The position numbers and the translations under genes were made by a program. Shown one piece after another: positions 5,791 to 12,304 of a stretch of DNA of 12,975 nt. Source of the stretch: Scatosoma sp045594025. GTDB lineage: Bacteria; Bacillota; Clostridia; Christensenellales; Borkfalkiaceae. How positions within the stretch are numbered: the stretch's first letter is position 1; each line of letters starts with the position of its first letter. The notes under the pieces were generated by a model that was not told where the DNA came from, made no database searches, and saw nothing but the letters and a program-made list of their open reading frames with translations. The stretch spans positions 1 through 12,975 of the forward strand of contig JAZNXS010000007.1 in the NCBI GenBank assembly GCA_045594025.1, read 5' to 3'.

Positions 5791-6752
5791 AAATATTGCG
5801 ATACGGTATAGGATAACCGATCCAACACGTCCTCTATATCTCCAAACAGCATACAGCCAGCCGCGCGCACATGTCCGCCTCCGCCGTATACGCCTGCTAT
5901 TTTATTCACGTCGGCATATTCCTTTGAGCGCAAGGAAATTTTATACTGACCTTTCTTAACTTCTAATGCAGAAGCCGCAACCTCCACGCCGTCTACGTTC
6001 AAGGGAAAGTCCACAAAACCTTCCGTCATACCGTCATCTGCGCCGCAATCTTCCATATTCTTTCGGCTGACAACGATGACAGCGAAACGATCGTCATGGT
6101 AATAGCGAATACCACTCATCGTCTTGGCATACAACGCCGCCCTTGCCTTTGCCTGCTTTTTGAATAAATTATAATGATAATAGCGAATATCCACGCCGCA
6201 TTTCATGAGCTTTGCCGCTAATAAAAACGTTTCTTCCGTTACGTCGTCATGCGCAAAATTTCCCGAATCCGTCAATAGGCCAATCAGCAGATATTCGGCG
6301 ATTTTTTTATTTAAAGGCACACCCATGTATTCGATGAGTGTTGCCATATTCATGCAATTTGCCGCGCAAGTTTTAACAAAATTATACTTCGCAAAGCGTG
6401 TGTTGGAAATATGATGATCGATATTCACCGTATCGATTTTTTTTCGTTTCGCCAAATAGAAATCCTCGGCGAGCGCACCCAAACGCTGTTCATCGCTGCA
6501 ATCCACCGTGATAAGTAAGTCAAACCCCTCTTGCGGTTTCTTTTTCACGGTCTCGATTCCATTGATAAAAGTAAGGTTGGAAGGCGTGTTCGTCTCTACG
6601 CAGACCTGGCTTGGAATATGCAACACCTTTAACGCCTCGGCAAGCGCCAAAGCGCTACCGTATGCATCTCCGTCAGGGCGCATGTGCGTAAAAATCGCAA
6701 CGTGTTTTGCGCGTTTTATTCTATCGGCTATTTGTTCTAACGTATATTCCAT
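5784..6752 (-). CDS. nrnA: DHH-DHHA1 family nanoRNase / pAp phosphatase NrnA
   Basis: Manganese-dependent phosphoesterase that, in the characterised family members, degrades oligoribonucleotides of a few bases and can dephosphorylate 3'-phosphoadenosine 5'-phosphate. The 322 residues carry the DHH domain with metal-ligand motifs H23, D27 and D29 (THMRPDGDAYGS), D84 (VDCSD), D112-H113-H114 (NIDHHISN) and D162 (GLLTDSGNF). The C-terminal DHHA1 substrate domain has GGGGHVRAAG (290-299). The ATG has AGGAG five bases upstream (6758-6762). Position after rbfA is the normal Firmicutes context. A terminator-like hairpin lies immediately before its ribosome binding site, so expression may be lower than, or uncoupled from, the upstream operon. 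A bidirectional terminator follows, and the usual next gene truB is absent. Confidence 0.92.
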   Translation of the reverse strand: MEYTLEQIADRIKRAKHVAIFTHMRPDGDAYGSALALAEALKVLHIPSQVCVETNTPSNLTFINGIETVKKKPQEGFDLLITVDCSDEQRLGALAEDFYLAKRKKIDTVNIDHHISNTRFAKYNFVKTCAANCMNMATLIEYMGVPLNKKIAEYLLIGLLTDSGNFAHDDVTEETFLLAAKLMKCGVDIRYYHYNLFKKQAKARAALYAKTMSGIRYYHDDRFAVIVVSRKNMEDCGADDGMTEGFVDFPLNVDGVEVAASALEVKKGQYKISLRSKEYADVNKIAGVYGGGGHVRAAGCMLFGDIEDVLDRLSYTVSQYLE

Positions 6753-6762
6753 GGTAACTCCT

Positions 6763-6796
6763 AAAAATGCGCTGCAGAAATCCGCAACGCATTTTT
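6763..6796 (-). terminator. Terminator or attenuator between rbfA and nrnA
   Basis: Positions 6763-6775 pair with 6784-6796 as a 13-pair stem containing one G-U, with loop 6776-6783. Read on the minus strand, the arm ends in UUUUU and the next bases are AGGAG, the nrnA ribosome binding site. The hairpin begins four bases after the rbfA stop. It could end most operon transcripts, or occlude or insulate nrnA. Confidence 0.7.
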
Positions 6797-6799
6797 TTA

Positions 6800-7177
6800 T
6801 TATTCTTCTTCCGAAGGATCAGGCGTGGAATAGGTGATCTTTTTGAAAAGTTCGTCCATCTTCGCGCCGTATACCATACTGCCGTCCATACGGAACGTCA
6901 GCGCAGGTACCGTACGCATACGCATTACCTGCGAAAGTTGATGACGAATAAAACCTGCGTTTTCCTGCAATGCCTCAAACGAACGCTTTGTCTCCGCCTC
7001 GCCTTTACCGTAGATACTCACGTACACGATCGCCGTTTTTAAATCGGGCGCAACGTCCACTTCCGTGATGGATACAAGCCCTTGCACACCGAGCATTCTA
7101 TCCTTATTCAAACGAATAATTTCACTGATTTCTTTTTGATATTCCCCATTTAAACGGGAAGTTCTGGAAACTTTCAT
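6800..7177 (-). CDS. rbfA: 30S ribosome-binding factor RbfA
   Basis: KH-fold cold-shock assembly factor that binds the 30S subunit and helps mature the 5' end of 16S rRNA. The 125-residue length is typical. It begins with MKVSRTSRLNGEYQKEISEI, the usual RxxRxxxxIxxEIS helix, continues with the strand GLVSITEVDVAPDLKTAIVY, and has the diagnostic IRHQLSQVMRMRTVPALTF followed by RMDGSMVYG (about residues 77-104). The tail is acidic. The ATG shares one base with the infB stop (TAATG), so translation is probably coupled to infB. A hairpin with terminator features follows the stop. Confidence 0.95.
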   Translation of the reverse strand: MKVSRTSRLNGEYQKEISEIIRLNKDRMLGVQGLVSITEVDVAPDLKTAIVYVSIYGKGEAETKRSFEALQENAGFIRHQLSQVMRMRTVPALTFRMDGSMVYGAKMDELFKKITYSTPDPSEEE

Positions 7178-9816
7178 TATGCTTTAAGTTCCTCCGTTAC
7201 GTAACATTCGATGATGTCGCCGATACGGATTTCATTGAAGCCTTCGATCGCACAACCGCATTCGTAGCCGTAGTTTACTTCCTTCACGTCATCCTTGAAA
7301 CGCTTCAGCTGCTTTACGCCGCCTTCGCAAATCATGATATCTTCGCGATAAATTCTCAGCTTGCCGCCGCGAACGATCTTGCCGTCCAAAACGTAGCAAC
7401 CAGCAATCGTGCCAACACCCGTGATATTGAACGTCTGGCGCACTTCGCACTTACCCGTAAGCACTTCCTTAAGCTTGGGTGCAAGCATACCTTTAAGCGC
7501 CGCTTCCATATCGTCAAGCAACTCGTAAATGATACGGTAGCTTCTTACGTCGACCTTGGACTGTTCTGCAATCTTCTTCGCCTTCGTATCGGGACGAACG
7601 TTAAAACCGATGATAATAGCGTTTGCGCTGTCCGCAAGCATTACGTCGCCCTCGTTGATTGCGCCTGCCGCCGAGTGGATAACTTTCACGCGAACTTCCT
7701 CGTTGGAAAGCTTTTCCAAGGACTGCTTAACCGCTTCAACGCTACCCTGTACGTCACCTTTAACAATAAGGTTAAGGTTTTTGATCTTGCCTTCTTCCAC
7801 CTGTGCGAATACGTCGTCCAACGTAACACGGCTCTGTTGCTTGATCATGTTTTCACGTTCACGGTTCTTTCTTTCTTCCTGAACCTGCTTCATGAGCGAC
7901 TGATCTACTGCCATGATGCTGTCCCCAGCGTTGGGAACGTCTTCCAAACCGAGAATGGAAACTGCCATAGAAGGGCCTGCGCTCTTGACTGCTCTACCCT
8001 TGTCATCGAACATAGCGCGCACACGACCCATCGTCGTACCGGAAAGGATATTGTCGCCCGTCTTCAACGTACCCGTCTGTACAATGATACTTGCAACAGG
8101 GCCCTTACCCTTGTCGAGTTTCGCTTCAATAATCGTACCCTTTGCCTGACGATCGGGATTCGCCTTGAGTTCCTGCATTTCCGCCACAAGGTTAACAGCG
8201 TCAAGCAAATCGTCGATACCCATACCCGTCTTTGCGGAAACGGGAACGACCATCGTATCGCCGCCCCATTCTTCGGGGACGAGATCGTGCTCTAGCATTT
8301 CCTGCTTCGCGCGATCGGGATTGATTTCATGTTTATCCATCTTGTTCATCGCAACGATGATGGGAACGTTTGCTGCTTTTGCATGGTTGATTGCTTCCAC
8401 CGTCTGAGGCATGATACCATCGTCCGCCGCGACAACGAGGATTACGATATCCGTTACCTGCGCGCCGCGCGCACGCATTGCCGTAAACGCCGCGTGACCG
8501 GGCGTATCGATAAAGGTAATTTGCTTACCCTTAGCCGTTACCGTGTAAGCACCGATGCTCTGCGTAATACCGCCGGCTTCCCCCGACGTAACCGAAGTTG
8601 CACGGATCTTGTCAAGCAAGGAGGTTTTACCGTGGTCAACGTGCCCCATGACCGTAACGACGGGCGCACGGGTAACCAGCTTTGCTTCGTCTTCTGCGGA
8701 GGTCGTATCCATCAACACTTCTTCCGCCGTCTTTTCGGGTTTGTATTCCAAATCGATGCCGAGATCCATCGCAATCATCAATGCGTTTTCGTAATCGATG
8801 GAATCGTTGATCCCTTTCATGATCCCTTCCTTGAAAAGACGCTTCGTGATTTCTACCGCCGAAACACCCAGCTTTTCAGAAAGCACCTTCAAGGGAATAT
8901 CCTGCGTGGTAACCACAGCGTGTTCGATCTTGATAGTAGGGATTTCCTGCTGCTTTTGTTTCTTGGGCGAACGTACCTTTCTGTAACCGGATTTATCTTC
9001 GTCAAAGTCCTCCACCGTCATGCCCTGCTGCTTAATCAGAGAGCGCTTGGACATGGGTTTCTTTTCAGTGTACGTCTTTTCAAACGTCTTTTTCTTTGCA
9101 GGCGCAGTGAAAGATTTTTCTCTGGAAGGTGCCGCAATAGGAGCTGCCATCGGCGCGCTACCGCTTGCAGGACGCGCAGGTTTTGCACCCGTTTGCGTTC
9201 TGTTGCCCCCCAACGGCTTATCACCCGCAGGTCTTGCAGGTCTTTCGCCTGCAGGACGAGGACGATAGGTTGCGCCGGTATTTTCCGTGCCAGGCTTCGC
9301 TACGTATACGCCCTGTTCCTGACCGTTGCGGAAATATCTGGGCGCGCGAGGCGCTGCCGGCGTAGCCGGACGCACTTCGGATTTGGGAACAAACGTACGT
9401 ACTTCGGGCTTTGCCTGCTCTTCTTGTTTCGGTTCTTCCGCAACCGGTTCTTCCTTTATTTCAGGCGCAGATTCTTCGGCTACCGCTTCCACTACCTCTT
9501 CTACGGGCGTTTCTACGGGTTCTTCCTTCTTTTGGGAAGTCTTTTTCTTGGACTTTTCTTCTTCAGCCGCCGCCTTTGCAGCCTCTTCCGCTGCAATACG
9601 AGCCGCTTCTTCCGCCGCCGCGCGAGCTTCTGCCTCTGCCCTTGCCGCCGCCTCTTGCGCTTCTTTTTCCTGCTTTTCCGCCTCTAAAGCGGACAGTTTT
9701 CTTAAAATTTCCGAAAGGCTCTTTTCCGTGGACGCAAGACGTTTCTGCAAGCCGCCAAGCTGCTTATCGTCTAAAAGTCCTGCAATTTTTTCCACGTTTT
9801 CATATTTTTTTGCCAT
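7177..9816 (-). CDS. infB: Translation initiation factor IF-2
   Basis: GTPase that places formyl-Met-tRNA on the 30S subunit and promotes subunit joining. I start it at the ATG at 9816 (879 residues, beginning MAKKYENVEKIAG), four bases after the ylxQ stop; a longer reading to 9891 lies wholly inside ylxQ. GGGAGGG at 9830-9836 is a somewhat distant ribosome binding site. Residues about 40-90 form an Ala/Glu-rich coiled region, and about 90-285 is disordered Pro/Ala/Arg-rich linker. The IF2_N domain is near 305-360. The G domain shows GHVDHGKT (391-398), DTPGH (437-441), NKMD (491-494) and SAK (527-529). The remaining domains, including the C-terminal fMet-tRNA-binding barrel, are complete (VKGDVQGSVEA, FNITGVGTIAGC). 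All GTPase residues are present, so it should be active. It is coupled to rbfA by a one-base overlap. Confidence 0.97.
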   Translation of the reverse strand: MAKKYENVEKIAGLLDDKQLGGLQKRLASTEKSLSEILRKLSALEAEKQEKEAQEAAARAEAEARAAAEEAARIAAEEAAKAAAEEEKSKKKTSQKKEEPVETPVEEVVEAVAEESAPEIKEEPVAEEPKQEEQAKPEVRTFVPKSEVRPATPAAPRAPRYFRNGQEQGVYVAKPGTENTGATYRPRPAGERPARPAGDKPLGGNRTQTGAKPARPASGSAPMAAPIAAPSREKSFTAPAKKKTFEKTYTEKKPMSKRSLIKQQGMTVEDFDEDKSGYRKVRSPKKQKQQEIPTIKIEHAVVTTQDIPLKVLSEKLGVSAVEITKRLFKEGIMKGINDSIDYENALMIAMDLGIDLEYKPEKTAEEVLMDTTSAEDEAKLVTRAPVVTVMGHVDHGKTSLLDKIRATSVTSGEAGGITQSIGAYTVTAKGKQITFIDTPGHAAFTAMRARGAQVTDIVILVVAADDGIMPQTVEAINHAKAANVPIIVAMNKMDKHEINPDRAKQEMLEHDLVPEEWGGDTMVVPVSAKTGMGIDDLLDAVNLVAEMQELKANPDRQAKGTIIEAKLDKGKGPVASIIVQTGTLKTGDNILSGTTMGRVRAMFDDKGRAVKSAGPSMAVSILGLEDVPNAGDSIMAVDQSLMKQVQEERKNRERENMIKQQSRVTLDDVFAQVEEGKIKNLNLIVKGDVQGSVEAVKQSLEKLSNEEVRVKVIHSAAGAINEGDVMLADSANAIIIGFNVRPDTKAKKIAEQSKVDVRSYRIIYELLDDMEAALKGMLAPKLKEVLTGKCEVRQTFNITGVGTIAGCYVLDGKIVRGGKLRIYREDIMICEGGVKQLKRFKDDVKEVNYGYECGCAIEGFNEIRIGDIIECYVTEELKA

Positions 9817-9820
9817 AGGT

Positions 9821-10153
9821 TCAGTTGTTCCCTCCCGAATATGATTTGAATTTCGGCTCTCCGTCAGCAGCCTTGAGCATCGCCGACGCAAGATGATTGT
9901 CTGTAATTGCCACCGCTTTTACCGCGGGGCGGTGTACCCATTCCGCCAACGTCCCCTCATCCGTAATATACAACGGACAACCGAGCGTTTCTTGCGCTTT
10001 CATCATGGGCTTTAACGAGTTCTTACCGATCCCACCGTCCATGATGAGCAGGTAAACTCCTTTTCTTTGTTTTTCAATAGTCTCCGCGCCGAAAATAATC
10101 TTTCGGGAACGGATACAAAAACCGAGGTAGGTTTCTATCTTACTTCTCTCCAA
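9821..10153 (-). CDS. ylxQ: L7Ae/L30e/S12e/Gadd45-family protein YlxQ
   Basis: A 110-residue protein of the L7Ae-like RNA-binding fold. Members bind kink-turn RNA in several systems; the cell role of YlxQ itself is not well defined. Family features include LGFCIRSRKIIFGAETIE near the N terminus (about residues 10-27), VYLLIMDGGIGKNSLKPMMK in the core, and AVAITDNHLASAML near the C terminus. The start is TTG at 10153: AGGAGG (10160-10165) lies exactly six bases upstream, no ATG in frame fits as well, and the residues from there match the family. It overlaps the end of ylxR by 14 bases, so its ribosome binding site lies inside ylxR and the two are probably translationally coupled. infB begins four bases after its stop. 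Confidence 0.88.
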   Translation of the reverse strand: MERSKIETYLGFCIRSRKIIFGAETIEKQRKGVYLLIMDGGIGKNSLKPMMKAQETLGCPLYITDEGTLAEWVHRPAVKAVAITDNHLASAMLKAADGEPKFKSYSGGNN

Positions 10154-10412
10154 GAGCGTCCTCCTCTACCCCCTGATACACCTCAGGCGCTACGTTTGTC
10201 GAAAAGGTTTTATGCAGCAGTTTTTTGCTGACTACCTTTTTCAAACAATCGCCGTTTGCGCATACGTATGCGCCGCGCCCCGGTGCTTTTCCCGTGGGGT
10301 CGGGGAATATTTCATCCTCGGCATTTTTAACCACGCGCGTCATTTCCGCTTTCGGCTTCATCTCCCGACAAGCAATACACATACGCATGGGAATATTTTT
10401 CTTCTTGGGCAT
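10140..10412 (-). CDS. ylxR: YlxR family (DUF448) putative RNA-binding protein
   Basis: A 90-residue protein of the nusA-infB operon in Firmicutes. The family has been described as a nucleoid- or RNA-associated regulator, but its mechanism is uncertain. The hallmark motif is PMRMCIACREMKPKAEM (residues 8-24) followed by TRVV, with a second motif GRGAYVC (45-51). Cysteines at 12, 15, 51 and 56 could be a metal-binding set; this is inference. The start is well supported: AAGGAGG at 10419-10425, six bases before the ATG. It begins 18 bases after nusA, and its 3' end overlaps ylxQ. Confidence 0.93.
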   Translation of the reverse strand: MPKKKNIPMRMCIACREMKPKAEMTRVVKNAEDEIFPDPTGKAPGRGAYVCANGDCLKKVVSKKLLHKTFSTNVAPEVYQGVEEDALGEK

Positions 10413-10430
10413 ACCCTGCCTCCTTGCGGA

Positions 10431-11522
10431 TTATTCTTCGTCTGCCGCTTCTTCGTTTTCAATCTGTGCAAGGATCTCAGCTGCTTCAGGGGAAGAAGCG
10501 CTCTTTACGTCAATCTTCCAGCCGGTAAGGCGAGCCGCCAAACGCGCGTTTTGACCGTCTCTGCCGATTGCAAGCGAAAGCTTGTCGTCGGGTACAATCG
10601 CCATAGCGCTCTTTTCGCCCTTTGCCGTTACGGAAAGTACGGTTGCAGGGGAAAGCGCTTTATAAATGAACGCGAGGGGATCTTCATTCCAAAGAATAAT
10701 ATCGATCTTTTCGCCGCCGAGTTCTTCTACAACAGCGTTTACTCTTGCGCCACGGTTACCTACACATGCGCCGACTGCGTCCACGCGCGCGTCGTTAGAA
10801 ACGATCGCCATCTTGGTACGCTGACCAGGTTCACGCGCAATTTCTTTAATCTCTACGATACCCTGCGCAATTTCGGGAACCTGTTCTTCGAAGAGCTTCT
10901 TTACCAAGCCCTGCGCCGTACGGGAAACCACGATCTGCGAGTTTTTACCGTTATTTTTAACACGCTTTACGAATACCTTCAATTTGTCGCCAAGCGCGTA
11001 TCTTTCCGTGTTTACACGGTCCTGCGGAGGCATAACGCCTTCAATTTTCTTATCGCCGAGTTCTACGTAAACGTTGCGTTCGTCAATCTTACGAATCACG
11101 CCTTCCATCAACTCGCCTTCCTTATCCGAAAATTCGGAGAAGGTGTTGTCGCGTTCCGCTTCGTGCAATTTCTGCAAGATAACCTGCTTAGCAGTCTGCG
11201 CGGCAATACGGCCGAAATCCTTGGGAATGAAGGTTTTAACGATTTTATCGCCAACCTGGTGCGAAGGATTGAGCTCCTGCGCGTCTTCCAAGGAAATTTC
11301 CTTATCCTTATCCTCTACAACTTCTACAACGTAACGGGTCGCCTGAAATTCGATTCTACCCTTTTCCGCATCCAAAGAAACGGTGATTTCCGCACCGCCC
11401 TCAAACTGCTTTTTATAAGCGGATGCAAGCGCATTTTCAAGCGTTGCGATAAATGCTTCTTCGCTGATGCCCTTTTCTTTTACCAAATCGGTAAGCGCCG
11501 CAAAAAACTCTTTGTTTTCCAT
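10431..11522 (-). CDS. nusA: Transcription termination/antitermination factor NusA
   Basis: RNA polymerase-associated elongation factor that modulates pausing, intrinsic termination and rRNA antitermination. The 363 residues show the Firmicutes short form, without the C-terminal acidic repeats of E. coli NusA. In order: the polymerase-binding N-terminal domain (about 1-125, with DFGRIAAQTAKQVILQKL at 102-119), the S1 domain (about 133-200), KH1 with the GACVGNRGARV loop (251-261) and KH2 with LAIGRDGQNARLAARLTGW (317-335). The C-terminal end is acidic. AGGAG (11532-11536) lies nine bases before the ATG. An 80-base AT-rich gap separates it from rimP; I see no promoter or terminator in it. NusA is known in some bacteria to control its own operon, so a link with the rimP leader is possible. 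Confidence 0.97.
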   Translation of the reverse strand: MENKEFFAALTDLVKEKGISEEAFIATLENALASAYKKQFEGGAEITVSLDAEKGRIEFQATRYVVEVVEDKDKEISLEDAQELNPSHQVGDKIVKTFIPKDFGRIAAQTAKQVILQKLHEAERDNTFSEFSDKEGELMEGVIRKIDERNVYVELGDKKIEGVMPPQDRVNTERYALGDKLKVFVKRVKNNGKNSQIVVSRTAQGLVKKLFEEQVPEIAQGIVEIKEIAREPGQRTKMAIVSNDARVDAVGACVGNRGARVNAVVEELGGEKIDIILWNEDPLAFIYKALSPATVLSVTAKGEKSAMAIVPDDKLSLAIGRDGQNARLAARLTGWKIDVKSASSPEAAEILAQIENEEAADEE

Positions 11523-11602
11523 TGTTTTGTTCTCCTAATGAATTTTCGTAAAATTTATATGGTTGATTTTTTTATTTACTTTGATTGTATCTGCGCCGAG
11601 TA

Positions 11603-12076
11603 TTAAAAACCGAGCGCCGCGAAATCGATCGCGCGGCAGATCTTGGCAATCTTGCTCTTTTCCAGCTTGAGCTCTTCGCCCTTGTTGTCCAAATACACGC
11701 AGTTTTCGTCGTGCCCTTTCAAAATCGCCTCGAACAGCTTCTTGCCTTGCATGGGCGCAAACAGCTTGACTTCGACCAAAGCGCCGATGCACTTTTGATA
11801 ATCTCTATCCGTTTTCAAAGGTCTGTCAAGTCCGGGGCTGGATACGTTGAGGGTGTACGGAGCGCCGAAGGTGGGATCCACCTCATCGAGTACGGGATCG
11901 ATCGCGCGGTGGAACTTTTCGCAAGTGTCGAGGTCCACGCCCCCTTCGATATCGATATAGACGGTGAGTGCAGGCTCTCTGCCCTGCTTGAATTCAACCT
12001 CTACGATCTCGATTTGCATTTCGTCCGCAATGAGCGCAAGCGCATTTTGAATTTCTTCAATGGATTTGATTTTCAT
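11603..12076 (-). CDS. rimP: Ribosome maturation factor RimP
   Basis: Two-domain 30S assembly factor needed for late 30S subunit maturation. The 157-residue length is typical. The N-terminal domain is seen in AVEVEF-like IEIVEVEFKQGREPALTVYI (about residues 22-41), then the GGVDLDTCEKFHRAIDPVLD helix and the family signature YTLNVSSPGLDRPLKT (about 74-89). The C-terminal SH3-like domain follows (about 95-157). The ATG has AGGAG five bases upstream (12082-12086). First gene of the operon; its promoter and a leader of about 155 bases are upstream on the minus strand. Confidence 0.95.
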   Translation of the reverse strand: MKIKSIEEIQNALALIADEMQIEIVEVEFKQGREPALTVYIDIEGGVDLDTCEKFHRAIDPVLDEVDPTFGAPYTLNVSSPGLDRPLKTDRDYQKCIGALVEVKLFAPMQGKKLFEAILKGHDENCVYLDNKGEELKLEKSKIAKICRAIDFAALGF

Positions 12077-12232
12077 AATATCTCCTAACTTTAAGAGCAG
12101 TTACCGTGATATACGGAACTATCTATAAACACGTGGATAGCACTCACTACTTGATCCAACGGAACGTTGGCCTTAACATAAAGATTGAGAGTGGCTCGAA
12201 AACCACTCTCAATAACAAAAGCATTATTAAGT
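12077..12232 (-). promoter_or_regulatory. Structured 5' leader of the rimP-nusA-infB operon
   Basis: About 155 bases separate the predicted transcription start (near 12232) from the rimP ATG. Read 5' to 3' on the minus strand there are four hairpins: 12213-12203 with 12194-12184 (11 perfect pairs, loop 8), 12170-12165 with 12161-12156 (6 pairs, loop 3), 12140-12136 with 12123-12119 (5 pairs) and 12116-12113 with 12107-12104 (4 pairs, extendable around a bulge). The first lacks a T tract, so it is not a standard terminator. No T-box or familiar riboswitch core is visible. Operon leaders for ribosome-biogenesis genes are often autoregulatory; here that is inference. Confidence 0.5.
12184..12213 (-). 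other. Strong hairpin at the start of the rimP leader
   Basis: Eleven perfectly paired bases (12184-12194 with 12203-12213) surround an eight-base loop. On the minus strand it is followed by CTTTATGTT rather than a T run. It could protect the 5' end, act as a weak terminator for readthrough from the LRR gene upstream, or take part in regulation. Confidence 0.6.
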
Positions 12233-12238
12233 ATCCTT

Positions 12239-12267
12239 ATTATACCATGATTATTTGCAATTAGCAA
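12239..12267 (-). promoter_or_regulatory. Extended -10 promoter for the rimP operon
   Basis: On the minus strand, -35 TTGCTA (12267-12262), a 17-base spacer and a consensus -10 TATAAT (12244-12239) are preceded by TGG, giving an extended -10. The predicted start is near 12232. The -35 box sits among four GCAA repeats and inside an 8-base inverted repeat. Confidence 0.82.
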
Positions 12268-12291
12268 CTATTTTACGCAACTTTTGCAAAT
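12253..12291. repeat. Inverted repeat spanning the rimP -35 region
   Basis: ATTTGCAA at 12253-12260 is the reverse complement of TTGCAAAT at 12284-12291. Between and within the arms, GCAA recurs at 12257, 12264, 12277 and 12286. On the plus strand seven T follow, but no plus-strand gene reads into it. It may be an operator or an AT-rich promoter-upstream element; the evidence is only the pattern. Confidence 0.35.
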
Positions 12292-12304
12292 TTTTTTGAT
12301 AGAC

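Noticed and set aside
6784..6791. GCAACGCA shared with the outer arm of the gpmI element (2-9), suggesting a second copy
   Set aside because: Only eight bases match and none of the inner helices is present, so chance is sufficient.
8329..9687. 452-codon plus-strand open frame opposite infB
   Set aside because: It is antisense to the intact infB gene, its translation is Arg/Phe/Cys-rich low-complexity sequence, and no ribosome binding site supports it.
9817..9891. Longer N terminus for infB (25 extra residues)
   Set aside because: It lies wholly inside ylxQ and the residues do not resemble IF2, which starts MAKKYENVEK here.
10212..11606. 464-codon plus-strand open frame opposite ylxR and nusA
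   Set aside because: It is a mirror of the codon bias of nusA; the product matches no family and its start lies inside ylxR.
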